Shown here piece by piece: positions 32,917 through 45,737 of a stretch of DNA of 64,000 bases; within the stretch, counting starts at the first letter, position 1; each line of letters opens with the position of its first letter. The translations under genes were made by a program, and so were the position numbers. The DNA is from Xanthostigma xanthostigma (taxonomy: Eukaryota > Arthropoda > Insecta > Raphidioptera > Raphidiidae), in the NCBI GenBank assembly GCA_963575645.1, contig OY754467.1:620001-684000 (forward strand), read 5' to 3'. The notes beneath the pieces are model-generated. The model saw only the letters and a list, made by a program, of their open reading frames with translations. It was not told the DNA's origin and made no database searches.

Positions 32917-33970
32917 TTTTTTTTATTTACAAAGTCATAGCAGTTGTCACCTTATATTATAATAAGTCGACTTTAGAATGGTTACGAAGTTAAGTTTTAT
33001 GAAAGCAAAAATGTCCATAAAAATAATTTCATATTTCAAATTCTGTATAGCATTGCGCCGTCGTGTTTTTTTAATATACCAACATGTAAAAAGTATGATA
33101 GCTCTCTTATCATTAACTGATAATAGAAAAACTTAACATTATATAGGTATAATCTTTCGGCGCGATTATATTAAAGAAGAAAGTGGCTGTGCTATATCAA
33201 AACTCGATTGTTTTGCACATCCTTCAACAAAAAAGCTGTAGCATGCTTTTCGTGCCTGTCTAAAGCGGTCGTAAAACGACACATTTAACACGAGTGCTGT
33301 AAAGTTGCGTATAAGTATAGTAAAAGACACGTATAGGCCTACAACTATCAGTAAATCATATAGTTTAACCGCATCAGACGTGATCACGCCCAAAATTAAA
33401 CTGCCAAAAATTTATAGAAAATCAGGTGAGAAATCAGCTGTTTTATATAGGAGGTACGTGCAAAAAAATACTATGTATGTCTCGTGCGTGATTATTTTAT
33501 GACTTGTGTGACTATTAATAATGTCATGAAATAATAATTCAGGCACTAGATATATATATAAGCTGCTATTGCCTACACGCGTTTTCCCGCTTCGAGTTGG
33601 CGCCTGTTCCGATGCCAAATGACTAATTATGTATAGCTATATCACTGCAGTATCTTTTAATCGATTTCTATTTTTAGAATTAAAAAATAAAATAATAGTA
33701 AGTAATTTTACAAAAATCGAACCGATTTACAAAAAAGGAGTCGAAATGCCTATAACAAGGTTAAAATATTTTTTTCTCTTCGTTTTACAATCACCTTCCC
33801 TAACCTTCATTCATTTACAAGTCGGCATAGTAAATCACTTAGATGTATATAGATTTTGCGTATAAGTGTCACTTTTGTAATGTGTACTGTGTATAGGATT
33901 TATAATTTAAAAAAGAGTATGTACTACAGTACACACTACAGAAGTCAAACATAATAATAATAATAGTACC

Positions 33971-34036
33971 GACCGCCGAGATCGAATCCACGACCTTTGG
34001 GTTACAAGGCAAGTGATCTACCTTGCGCCACCTTAG
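33971..34036 (-). repeat. tRNA-derived SINE head
   Basis: On the minus strand it reads GGTGGCGCAAGGTAGATCAC (A-box-like), a TTGTAAC anticodon-loop-like stretch and GGATTCGATCTC (B-box-like). It is followed by a TATTATTATTA-type tail at 33949-33965. This is the layout of an insect tRNA-related SINE, short or truncated. Confidence 0.6.
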
Positions 34037-34608
34037 CTTAATGTTCTACAGCCGGTTTTTACAGTGTACGATACACGTACATTGCGACACGTTTGTTACA
34101 TTTTCAATCTCACTAATCAATTTTATCCTGCCGTGCCAAAAGAAGGTTTGACTTCAAAAACCGCGAAAATACCGTCAAAAACAATCTCGATAAATAAAAC
34201 GAATTTTGAACCATATCCGTTCTAAAAGTTTGAACGTAACTTGCGAGCACACCCTGTATACAGAGGTTGGTATAGGTATTATCAAGGTATGTTTAGTTAA
34301 TAATACAACGTCGATCGATTTTTGTTCGCGTTTAACCTGCATTTGTTTCGTTCAACCCGATTCGAATTAAAACCATTTTCTTATTGCGTCTGAACTTTTC
34401 AATTGAGTAGAGACAAAGCGCACTCGTTCCTCGGTTAAAATACAGCTCAACGTGCATTATGATAAAACAAGTAACTTTTCGGACGCAATCTGATTCGAGT
34501 AGACCGGCAAATGGCTGACGTCATCGCGGTAAAACATGAACCGATTGACGGCGTGCGAAGGCGTCGTAATAATGAGCGTAAACGTATTGATTACAAAAAA
34601 AAAAAAAA

Positions 34609-35178
34609 TTGGTTGTCTGTAAAGTCGGTTTACGGACGATAGTTTTACGTGATAACGTATTCCGTAATACATAACCTAAATTTATATAATAATTCGAATC
34701 TATGATATTGCATCTTTCGCTTCAAATTTAGGTTAATTTTATTTATTTAAATTACTCACCATATAATATAATTGTGTTTTTTAACTTTCTTTCTTTCGTA
34801 TTTATTTTAAGTCTCAAAGATTAGCTGTCATAATATTTATAAAACAATTGTTTCACTGTTTATATAAAATTCCAAAACCTACTTACAATATTTAAGTATT
34901 TTCATACGTCAAAAAATTGATTTTTATAATGATAAAATTTGTAAGAAAACGATTTTTTCGAGAGATGAGACGTAGCTAAAACGATTTTTTGCCCCCCAAA
35001 ATCCCTTTTCAGTAAATTTCATCCAAATCGTTAGGGCCGTTTTCGAGAAAAGCACGCACAGGGTCAGGCGGAACGTTACGCGTTACGAACGTTACGTTAC
35101 ACTTTTTCGTGCATGCAGCCGGTGTTTTATCAATTTATAATATTGGTGATTCATCAATTTATAAGACGTTATCACGTC
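34609..35178 (-). mobile_element. HINE-like element, family A, copy 4 (diverged interior)
   Basis: On the plus strand it runs from TTGGTTGTCTGTAAAGTCGG to GACGTTATCACGTC. The termini and the AGTGTAACGTTCG-type repeats match family A, but the interior (about 34690-35040) differs from copies 2 and 3. It may have acquired or swapped internal sequence. Confidence 0.65.
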
Positions 35179-36255
35179 AAAAAACGGAAAATGTAGAAAA
35201 TATTTGTAATAAACGTTTTCGTCTTGTGGGCACACACAGATTTTGTGGGCGGCAAATAAATGTTGTGTTCATTTTATCAGTAATTAATGTTACATAACAG
35301 CTCGAAACTGAAAACGCATATTTTTAAAGCAGCTCGAGCACACATTCCAAGAATTCCACTTATGTATAAAAAACAAATGAAATCATTCAGTCGCTGATTG
35401 CGCTAAATCGCTCGTCAACCCTTTTATTCGCACGCTGAAAGTCTGTGCGTAGGTCGTCATTTGTTTACGGGGGTTGCCATGACGCGCCGCGTTCAAACAC
35501 ACCGGATTTCGGCTTCGTCATTGGTGAAAATATTGCGTCATCTGACTTAATTGTGGTTGGTATTATCAGTGCAGTGTAGATAAACTCGGTGAAATTTAAA
35601 TTGAAAAATGTACGCAGGTTACACTTTTGTATAACAAACGGAAGTGTCAACACTTTTTTAACTGGAGCACGATACCAAACGCACCTAATATGAACTTAAC
35701 CTTTCAATTCTTGAGAGAAATGAGAGCACAGTTTATGGTTTTCATTTGTTTTCGTTTTACCTAGACTGTTTTGTTTTATACGTATATAGATAAACAAAAC
35801 AATATTTTACGTTATCTAAAAATATAATTATGTAATAGGTATAACTTATCAATTCTTGGGAGACATGACACATGATCGCGTTTGGTTTTGTATCAACAAA
35901 ACGTTGTTTTGCGTCGTCTAAACAAATTAATTATTGTGTTGGATTTGTTTTCGATTCACCTATATGCACTCTGTTTTGTTTTATATCAACGAAGCGCGAT
36001 TGTTTCAGCATACATTATTTACGTGTATTGTTTCAACCATATATTTTACGGAAACAGAAAAAAAATACAATTCACTGATAAGAACAATAAGTGTTTTCCG
36101 GTAAAAAATAGCCATTTAATTTAAGAGCAAGCAGCTAATGGACGGTTGAAACATTTTATTGGAAGTTTATAAGAAAAGTGGGGAAATTGTTAGTAGTACC
36201 TACATCATTTCCATAGAAGAAAAGTCAGTGCTGGAAACAAATAAATAAAAAAAAA

Positions 36256-36556
36256 GACGGGTTGCACTCCGGGAGTGCCGGCAGAAGTGTTAACTTGAAT
36301 ATTAACGTCTTAATTTTTTGCATTTAGAAGCATTGTTTATTTATTGGCAACACTTGTAAATAAAATGGTTTGTATCATAGATTGCATTTTTATGTACGAT
36401 ATTTCAACGCTAGTTGTCTAACGTTGTATAAAAAGTATCTGGCAATTATACTATCACTTAGAGTCTCACCCAGTTCTTACTTTTCCTGACGCGAGTTTAA
36501 CATTTTTTACCCATTACAAAAAAAGTGTACAACGCCGCTAAAGAAGTTTTCACTTC
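36256..36556 (-). mobile_element. HINE-like element, family B, copy 4
   Basis: Minus-strand copy with the hairpin GCACTC-cgg-GAGTGC at the plus-strand left end and GAAGTGAAAACTTC at the right end, T/T flanks on the element strand, and one central repeat unit. Confidence 0.75.
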
Positions 36557-38364
36557 AAAAAAAAATGAAATCCGAGAGTACGCAAATTTTAAAATAAACA
36601 TAGAGAAACGGACGGACAGTTTCGATATTTGCTTAGATACAACGACCTCAGTTGTCGAGCGTCTCTAAATAATCAACATTCTATCGAAACATCGTGAGAT
36701 CAATACCAAATTCGTTAATGAATCAAAGAGTAAACAATTGGTTCATTGGAACTGTCGAGTTCGATATCGGCCACGTTTTTATAGACGTCGTCACCGTAGA
36801 TAGACGCTCATGCATGCGTCGGGACGCCGGCTTTTCTGCGCATGCGCTTATTTTGAACACGCGGTCTTAACGGAACCGATCCAGAAATACTATATACGCT
36901 TTACAGCGCGTAAAGAGCGGTTTCTAAATATCACAGAGCTCAAAAAATGAAAAAGTTTGACGCGTTTATATGTTGGCCTAACATCATTCAGTTTTTTTTT
37001 TGTTATGTTTTTAACTAGCTGTACCCGGTTACGTCCGTTGATATTTTTACCAATGGATCACGACGACAAGTCCGGAATTCGAGAAGATTTGGAACGACAG
37101 AATAAGATCTGATAATCTTGAAACACTAACAGATAAAAAATCTCACTTACCAATTATTCTGAAGTAAAATTTCGACACCAACTAAAACAAAGAAAATATA
37201 TATAATATATATCATAATAATATAACCATTTTAATGTCTATACGATATCTACTATACGTGAAATGATTCTTTTATTTTCTTGTGGCACGACGTGTTGCTA
37301 AAAATGCCAAATTTTCAACTGTGATAATCTATACGTCTTATGGATTGGGTTTAGACAAAAGAGGTTTTAGAATTCGTTGATGGGTTGGTATTATTGACCG
37401 ATTGATTAAAAAAGCGACATTTTAACGCGCGCAAAACCGCGGGTTAAAGGCTAATTTGAGATAAATACAAAGATCATTGAACGCAAGAACGCAGATCTCC
37501 AATAAAAATTAAGTTCATATATTATATGATGCAATTATTCCACGATATTACGAATAATAATTATAAGATTTATTTCCAATAGATCAAAAAGAAATTGATA
37601 TAAGACAGGTCAGATAATAAAAATATTATACAAAAAATAGCGACTGTATTAAAAAAAAAAACAAAAATACAAGTACACTAAAAAATGGATGAAAATTAGG
37701 ATTTCGCCTGGAGACGGAACTCATTTCATAAATATTCAATATGGCCGCCCTATGCGAAGCGTTTGCACTGACAGTAGGTATATACGAGGCTTCGATGTCT
37801 TTTTTAAAATGTATATTTTCATGGAAGAATTTGTCGTTGGGGTGGTACCTACTAATCCTTTAAAAAATAATTATATTGAAGGGAAGAGATCGCGAATGCT
37901 GGTCATATCGTATCAAGGTTAACTTTGTTGCTTTCTGCATGAAAACGTCAAATTTGAAAGAGTAACCGCGTGAAATCAACGGTGTTATAATCAGCTGATG
38001 GCTAATATAAATAATAAACAGTTGTGGACCAAGAAGGCTATGGCGTATAGACAAAAGAACATCGATTGAGAACATTATTAATGGACTTTGTCTGGCGTAA
38101 CGTCTGATGTCTGGGACAAGCCACGTTCCATCTTTTTCGAGTCAATTAACTCTACGCATCCGATGCTTTTTTGTTAACAGACGAGAATCGCGCTGATGTA
38201 ATTAGGACAGACATGTCGCTGTCCTCGCGGTCATTAGTTCGTTGTATGATTTTTATTTAGTGCAGTAGGTGAAACTTAAGTGAAACTTCTTCACAAAACG
38301 ATTCAACAATTTATTAAGACATGCTCTATTTTTATGACGTAATAATTTTGAATGATTTTAGAAA

Positions 38365-38671
38365 TCTATACTGAAGAGTTTGTTTGTTTGTTTGGTTGAA
38401 CGCGCTAATCTCAGGAACTACTGGCTCGAATTGAAAAATGTTTTTTTCCTTGGATAGTCCATTTATCGAGGAAGGCTATAGGCTATATAATATCACGCTA
38501 CGACCAATAGGAGCGGAGCATCAATAATGTCCAACAAAAACTTTTGAACGGTAACTCCGATCATCATGAAATTTGGACACAACATTCATCTCGGTAAACT
38601 AAGATGAACGTGCGTACTCATGTCGCTCCCCCCATTCGTTCTTTTCCACCCTGGTGAAACCGGGCGGGATA
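38365..38671 (+). mobile_element. Non-autonomous Helitron, family H, copy 2
   Basis: It starts TCTATACTGAAGAGTTTG after A and shares GAACGCGCTAATCTCAGGAA, GAGGAAGGCTATAGGCTATA and GGTGAAACCGGGCGGGA with 23611-24360. The final CTAG is missing (GGGATACAATA follows), so the 3' tip is lost or mutated. It lacks the tRNA segment. Confidence 0.7.
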
Positions 38672-38981
38672 CAATAACCGCGGAATAAATATTCAAGTAC
38701 GTGTCAAAATTAATTATTTTGTTGGCGCGACAACGAATATCTCAAAAAACAATGGCGATCGTTATTTAAACACGTGCTAGTTTTTGGTCTAATTACTGAC
38801 AAAACGTGTCATCCGCGGTTTTATTTCTAACTTACAGCAAGTATCGCAAAGTATGTCATAAAAAAGGTTAGTTATATTAAACCAGCGTTTCTCAACACGA
38901 GTGTTTTTTGATTAGTTTATTCAGCTGTCTTTATCGGACGCTCATAAAATCCAGAATTAGTAAGACGTCTTTCTGAATAAA

Positions 38982-39083
38982 CTAGCGATCCCATCCGGTT
39001 TCACCCGGGTGTAAAAGAACGAATGGGGAAGGGAGGAATATGAGTACACACATTCATCTTAGTTTACCGAGATGAATGTTGAG
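38982..39083 (-). mobile_element. Helitron family H, 3'-end fragment
   Basis: On the plus strand CTAGCGATCCCATCCGGTTT is the inverse of the Helitron H 3' end. It continues through CACCCGGGTG and the CATTCATCTTAGTTTACCGAG block and then stops. It is a truncated copy 300 bp from copy 2, in opposite orientation. Confidence 0.65.
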
Positions 39084-40552
39084 GAAAAAATAGTTGGTTC
39101 CGAGTTTTGTCCACGTTTTTTTTTTCAACTGAATAATTCTAGGATCCGTTGATCCGCTAGTTGAGAGACACTGGTTTGGATGTCGCATTTGGCGCCAAAT
39201 AATATTATAGACACTCGCTCATTTTGTACAACTTGTAGAAATAGATGTCTGTTTTTTATTTAAAGCGCTGCGTTTTTGTATACACGTCCAAATTTGTTTT
39301 TTTTTTTTTTAATTGTAACACTAACCTAACCTAAAGCGTCTACTTATAGTTTCTGCTCGACGGGAGCCTCGTCGCTTTTTTACGAGTTTGCTCAGATTTT
39401 GTTCGCTGTACAAAAAATGAAATGACACTTCTCGACTACTTTGCCTGCCCGACGATAGATGACAGCGCCAACCAAACGCGTTGTATAGTTCATAAATAAT
39501 GCTAAGCCTCTTGTTAACGACAACGGATAACGGCCCGATTTTTATGACGGACGACGGGCCGACGCGCAGTGTTCAATAGGTTATTGTTAACGCGACGGAC
39601 ATGTAACCGTTGCAATAAAACTCAACGGATACCCGCACGACGCCCCTCGGCGCGACGGCGGTCGGTCCGATGCAGTGGACCACGTCATTTCATAGAAGTC
39701 TGTTGACGACGACATATGTGGGCGCACGTTTTTACCTATACCTACCTACCTACCTTGTTCTGCTCATTGTGAATATGGAGTTTAAAATCGATATTGATAT
39801 GGATTTATTAATTAGCCTTGTTCATAATAGGCCAGTTTTGGGACAAGACTAGAAAATTACAAATTCTTTTTCAATATATTTCAATCTGTATCATGTCGCT
39901 ATAGATAAAATTGGATAGGTACTTTCTTAAACACGTTTTAAAAAAAAACAAAAGTGTAAATATGTGAAAAACGTAGCGTTTGAAATAAAATAGTTTTTTT
40001 ATGTTAATTTTGCCAAGGTCACACGTGAAGTTCCAATTTTACCGGTGTTACTTAACAGTTAACGAACTTAAGGCTGAGATCCGGTTTTTTTAACGATGTG
40101 ATTAAATTAGAATGGAAATTTATGTCAGTAGTAATTTTTACTATTCATTCAAGATTCAACATTTTGATATACGTACCTACATCAATGAATGAATTTCATT
40201 TTTATAAAAATTGTCCTTATAAGAGAAAAAATAAATACGAATATTTATGAGAGTCAAAAAGTGTTACTAACTTCTTACATAATGAGCAGCCCCTTACGAA
40301 GAATCCGTACTGTTATAACTGAGTTATTAAATAACTTTTTTTATTCTCTGGGCTAACTATTCAGCCCTGCTCGCTGGACATAATTTCTACTATGCGAACA
40401 GAAAGGGGCGAGTTTCCCCCCTTCCACACTACCTGCCAATCAAATCGGTTCCGTACCCCCACCCTTGACGGCGGTGGTCCGTCGTCGAACGAAATTATTT
40501 TCGGCGCGGCTAGAATTTTTACTTCAATAAATGATACGCTTTTCAAGTTAAA

Positions 40553-40853
40553 AAATATATTTAGTTTAAAAAAAAACTAAAAAACACGCTTTATATCGAA
40601 CTAAAAAGAAAAAATATTTTTGTTTTTTAAATAAGCTTAAAACAAGAATGAATAAAAAATACAAGTATTATTGTGAAAAAAGCGTGGGGCGCTTTGTTCC
40701 ACATTTTCGTACATCGAGCGCCCCACGCTTTTTTCACAATAATACTTGTATTTTTTATTCATTATTGTTTTAAGCTTATTTTTAAAAAAAAATATTTTTT
40801 ACTTTTTAGTTCGATATAAACCGTGTTTTTAAGTTTTTTTAAACTATATTTAT
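40553..40853. repeat. Foldback inverted repeat (about 300 bp)
   Basis: Arms of about 140 bp: TTTATATCGAACTAAAAAG, AATAAGCTTAAAACAA, ACAAGTATTATTGTGAAAAA and GCGTGGGGCGC, each with its inverse. The loop is about 25 bp (TTTGTTCCACATTTTCGTAC region). A related GTTCGAT block just after 40861 suggests the right end is partly duplicated. Confidence 0.75.
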
Positions 40854-40913
40854 TTTCCACTTTTTAGTTCGATTTATTGTCAAAAATTTGCCGAAAAAAA
40901 AAACAATTTTTTT

Positions 40914-41008
40914 TTCGGCGTGGACGGGATTAGAACCCACGACCCGTGATTCCGAGAGTCGACGTCAGCGAAGACCCGTGCCTTAGACCGCACGGCTAGC
41001 CAGTGTAC
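40914..41008 (-). repeat. tRNA-like sequence, probable SINE or tRNA pseudogene
   Basis: On the minus strand: TAGCCGTGCGGTCTAAGGC (A-box/D-arm-like), a long middle, then GTGGGTTCTAATCCCGTCCA (T-arm/B-box-like) and a poly-A-type tail after CACGCC. The extra length could be the long arm of a Ser/Leu-type tRNA, but a clean cloverleaf cannot be drawn by eye. Confidence 0.45.
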
Positions 41009-41926
41009 TTACAGTGCTGGCATATTATACCACTATATAAACCACTTGCTGTAGTCCAAACGAGTTTACAAACATACATGCTTACATACATACATACAAA
41101 CTTACAAGTGAAACTAATATAAAGCGTGTAAAAATGGTGACAAGACCGAAGATTGTTGCCTTAAAATTGTCACAATGAAATGATTTTATGTGATAAAAAT
41201 AAACAGCCCCCACGTCGAATTGCCAGGCGATATCTACATGCAGAGTAACATTGTATTGATGGTGCTGTTTCACTCGGCGCAGTACATTTTCAAATTAGAA
41301 AAAAGAGACAGCAGATATTCGGGCGTTCGACTGTCACGCTTTGGGTAACTATTATTATCTTTAAAGCATTCCTTTCTTGCCTTCCGCAGACAGAAAATCC
41401 ATCATGCAATCAGTACGGGCGACGGGCCAAAGGATGAACGCAGTGACTAAGAAAGGCCGCCGTCGTTCTGAATTTTAAATTGCCTTTATAATCCGGCCCG
41501 GCTTCGTCCGGGGCAGATTTTATTTTGGCGGCGAAATAAATTTAGTTCAGCATCGATTTTGTTCCGACATCCCCGGCGTTATTTTTTATATTTTTCCCTA
41601 AGCTGTCGAGCGTCTATATAATCATCTCGAAATTGCTGCGTATCTGCAGGTTTTGCGCTCTGTGAGATTACATATCTGTGTGTAATCTGGAAGCGACTGA
41701 AAGAAAGATTAAGTTATAAATCTGTATAAACCTGTATAACAAACTTGAATCTGGCAATAATTTTTTCAGCGAGTGCCCACGCCATTTTAGTCGAACATTT
41801 TTATCGCAAGTCTTGAGTTACACATAAAATGCAATTCTTTAATACATGGAGAGCGATTACTGATTTAAATGTTTCTAAATGCACGCAATAACATTCACGT
41901 GTAGCGAATTCTTATAAGCTATATAG

Positions 41927-43688
41927 ATAAAGGGTCTAGCCGACTTGCCATATGGAAATTGCACTGACGTCTTATGAACATAGTTTCACCTTTGAAATAT
42001 TACTTTTTTGCTTAAAGTACTGATACTGTGATTTTAGATCTCTGCTTTCACTCATAAGGGAGATATGAGGGTAACAACCCCTAACGACATCTTTTTTTTT
42101 CTCAGAAACTATGACAGATATTTGAATGAATCCAACGCGAAAATATAGGTATCAATTAGTTCTATATTTGGTATTTTTTTTATATTTTTAGTTTAATTTT
42201 CAGAAGTGCAAAACGCAAAATTTATTTTTTGAGGGTGGTTTTTTATGTGAACTACTGGAGATACACCAACCAAATAAATATCATGTAATCATCTAAGAGT
42301 CTACTGTAATATATCATAAATACAAAACTTTGCGTTTGGTGGAACATAGTTAAAAAAAAAAACGATAGCGCATGAACTACATATTATAGATAATATACCA
42401 GTGCACTGTATAGCATTTTGCTATTTTACAAGTACCTAGTAAGTTACATCGAAATCTGTTTCCTTGCTTGCGTCATGGTCACGCTCTACGCAAAAGTAGC
42501 TACTGTCTTTTATTATTTATTAATTATTATTATTATTTATTATTATTATTTATTATTATTATTTAAAAATAGCTATTGTGCGTTAGTTTTTATTTAATTC
42601 GTTTAAGAACTGTTATTTAATGAAGGATGGAGTCCAATGAAGATAGGGGAAATGCAAAGGAAGTGTGTTAATTGTAACTTAAGTATAAAAAAAAGTAAAC
42701 AAAGTTACTACAGAGGAAGAAATACGTAAATATTAGACATACTGTAAAAATACCGTATGTTTGTATATTACTATTAATTTATTAAGCTGCGTTTATTACA
42801 GAATATCGAACCAGTCTTTACTGTATTTTTACAGTATGCCTGATATTTACGTATTTCTTCGTCTGTATAGTAACTTTATTTGATTTTTTTTTTTTAATTA
42901 AGTTACAATTAACCAAGGGCGTAGATGTGGGGGGGTACAGGGGGTAATTACCCCCCCAGGATCCCAGCCACAACAAACGAAAAAATACTTTTTTGTTGCG
43001 GAAATGAAAGGACCTTTTTTTTGCTCTTCTATTGTGCCGACACACGATAAAATTTTAGTTAGGTTGCTAAAAAAGGTTTTCGATTTTATTTTCGAGGTTA
43101 GGAATCTTTAAAAAATATTGATTTTGTCGCTTTAGCCCTCCCCCCAACCTCAGAAAAAAAAATATCTACGCCCTTACTAGGTACTTGTAAAATAGCAAAA
43201 TGCTATACAGTGCACTGGTATATCTATAATATGTAGTTCATGCGCTATCGTTTTTTTTTTTTTTAACTATGTTCCACCAAACGCAAAGTTTTGTATTTAT
43301 GATATATTACAGTAGACTCTTAGATGATTACATGATATTTATTTGGTTGGTGTATCTCCAGTAGTTCACATAAAAAACCACCCTCAAAAAATAAATTTTG
43401 CGTTTTGCACTTCTGAAAATTAGACTAAAAATATAAAAAAAATACCAAATATAGAACTAATTGATACCTATATTTTCGCGTTGGATTCATTCAAATATCT
43501 GTTATAGTTTCTGAGAAAAAAAAAGATGTCGTTAGGGGTTGTTACCCTCATATCTCCCTTATGAGTGAAAGCAGAGATCTAAAATCACAGTATCAGTACT
43601 TTAGGCAAAAAAGTAATATTTCAAAGGTGAAACTATGTTCATAGACGTCAGTGCAATTTCCATATGGCAAGTCGGCTAGACCCTTTAT
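41927..43688. repeat. Very large composite foldback element (about 1.76 kb)
   Basis: The outer arms, about 515 bp each (41927-42441 and 43176-43688), are nearly perfect inverses. They begin ATAAAGGGTCTAGCCGACTT and end at the inner GTACCTAGTAAG / CTTACTAGGTAC. Inside, a second inverted pair (about 42668-42755 and 42823-42912; GAAATACGTAAATATTAGAC and inverse) is followed by a segment bounded by AGGGCGTAGAT and ATCTACGCCCT. A TTATTATTA microsatellite lies at about 42505-42563. No transposase frame. Confidence 0.8.
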
Positions 43689-43876
43689 ATGTACATAATT
43701 GTTATCTACAATGAAATGCATAAAATTATGATATTATTATCTGCGGTCGTAGAGGAAAATGTCTTATGTCAGAATGTTGGTTAGAATACGTGATAAAAAA
43801 TCGGTCGAGTGGTGGGTCGTTAACTATTTTAGCGAAACGAAATACCGTAAGCTGTTCCGCGTCAACTAATTAAAAA

Positions 43877-44078
43877 ATTGGTTGTCTGTAAAGTCGGTTT
43901 ACGGACGATAGTTTTACGTGAATAATACATAACCTAAATTTTAGTAGCTGTCAAACTTGGGCCGATCGTGCGCGGACGGCGGAACGTGACACATTTCGGA
44001 ACGTGGCACATTTCGGAACGTGACACTTTTTCGTGCATGCAGCCGGTGTTTCATCAATTTATAAGACGTTATCACGTC
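43877..44078 (-). mobile_element. HINE-like element, family A, short copy 5
   Basis: From TTGGTTGTCTGTAAAGTCGG to GACGTTATCACGTC on the plus strand, with three tandem AACGTG(G/A)CAC(A)TTT-type units. It is internally deleted, like the copy at 5542. Confidence 0.65.
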
Positions 44079-44380
44079 AAAAAATTATGATTTCATTAAT
44101 TACTAGTTTAACTACAAACCGGGGGGTAAAGAATACTGTAGATACAAAAAAGTAGATGAAATTATTGCATAACGTTGTTCATTTATCTAATAAACAATGC
44201 AGCATCATTGCATTGTCGGGTCTAATTAACCTAATTATATTATACCGTTGACAATACAATTTTTTCTAATAATACTATAATAAGTGGACTTCCGCGGCAC
44301 TAGGACTGATTATATATTGCGGCAAACGACAGAACCACCCACGCAAAGAAGGGTTATGCGTTTATTATATCGTTTATACC

Positions 44381-44585
44381 GAGCGGGGTGGCGTAGTGGT
44401 CAACGCACTAGACTCGCATTCGGGAGGTACTGATCCCGACGGTGGGGGGGACGATGTAGCCGGGACTTTTTCCAGCTGCCTCTCGCCGAGAAACGGTAAT
44501 TCCTGTACCGGCCATCTTGTTGACATTTTCCATGGTTTCCCTCAATAGTTCCAGATAAATATCGAGATGGTTCCTCCATTTTAAA
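44381..44585 (+). mobile_element. tRNA-derived SINE
   Basis: The head GGGGTGGCGTAGTGGTCAAC (A box) and GGTACTGATCCCGAC (degenerate B box) are 40 bp apart. The body reads CCGGGACTTTTTCCAGCTGC and CCATGGTTTCCCTCAATAGT, a body type I recall from insect SINEs. The end is uncertain near 44585. Confidence 0.65.
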
Positions 44586-45142
44586 TCGTATTATTATTTC
44601 GAAAAACATGCGTATTTGCACAAATAAAATAGCTGATTTTCACATCATTTTCATAATTTTCGACAGTTCACTTTTAAGCAAATGTCGACATCTATAATAG
44701 TATAGGTTATAAAATCTGAGAATTTACTTCATACAAAAAGTAGATATCTGAGGGATTTGCTATTTTGTGAAAAATCGAAATAACAGCAATCTTTAATCCG
44801 GTTCTGATATGGATCCAACGTAAAAAATGATGCAACACGTCAGTCAGAAAAATAAGAGATCAAAAGGTCGTTCAAATTACATTACACATAAAAACAGGGT
44901 TAATTTGTTTAAAATTAATGTCAACATTCACTACGCATAAATATTGATGTTATTGATTTGGCAAATTGATTTGATTTATTAAAAATACATTCCGTTCAAA
45001 CAAGACGCAGAAACCACGCGACAATTATTATTGTGATTAGACTAGTACTGCAAAGAATTTACGAAGTAGAAAGTTATATAACTAAAAAAACGCTATGCAA
45101 TAATTCAAGAATTTTGCCTGCAAAGAAAGTATTATTTTAAAA

Positions 45143-45737
45143 CTAGCGTGACCTGCGCGAATTATTCGCACTAAATAAGTATAATAATTATCACTTTACA
45201 AAATTATTTTTTAAATATGATTGCAGGTATTCAATTCGTTTTTAATTTTGCACACTGCTTATAACGTTCTTCTTTTTGTTGTATTACAATATGAAGCTGA
45301 GATGACAGATCGAAGAAATATTTTACTAAAATTGTCATATAGAGGCGCAAGTAGCAAAAGCGTTGAGCTAAGCCGTCAGATGGCATCATGCAGCATTGCT
45401 GTGACGTTGTTCAGCGTTGCTCGCTGTTTCAAAAGTAAAACCGTCAGATGGCAGTATGCAGTATTGTGTCTGTTGTATTACAATATGAAGGTCAGATGAC
45501 AGATCGAAGTGTTGACGTTGTTTCAAAATTAAAGCTGTTAGATGGCAGACGTTGTTCAGCGTTGCTGTATTTTAATTAATTTACAAAAACAAAAGCAATA
45601 ATAAATTTTTTAGTTGTCGATGTCAGTAGAGCAAGCAATTATCTGTAAAATGATATATAATTTATGTGGAGAAATTGTGTGGTTTTTTCTAAAAAGGGAG
45701 GCAAACATCTTTAACCTTAGCGTATTAATATATATGA
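45143..45737 (-). mobile_element. Non-autonomous Helitron, family E, copy 3
   Basis: On the plus strand it runs CTAG...GTGCGAA-type hairpin (here GCGCGAA/TTCGCAC) to TATATATGA, the inverse of the TC start, with A and T flanks conserved. CATCTGACGG-type blocks occur several times. A 92-codon ORF inside is fortuitous. Confidence 0.82.

Noticed and set aside
36837-36847. TGCGCATGCGC, an NRF1-like site
   Set aside because: A good match to the motif, but no exon could be found nearby, so it cannot be tied to a promoter.
42505-42563. TTATTATTA tract suggestive of a structured array
   Set aside because: A simple microsatellite inside the large foldback element.
45221-45499. 92-codon ORF
   Set aside because: Falls inside Helitron family E copy 3 and is not kept open in the other copies.
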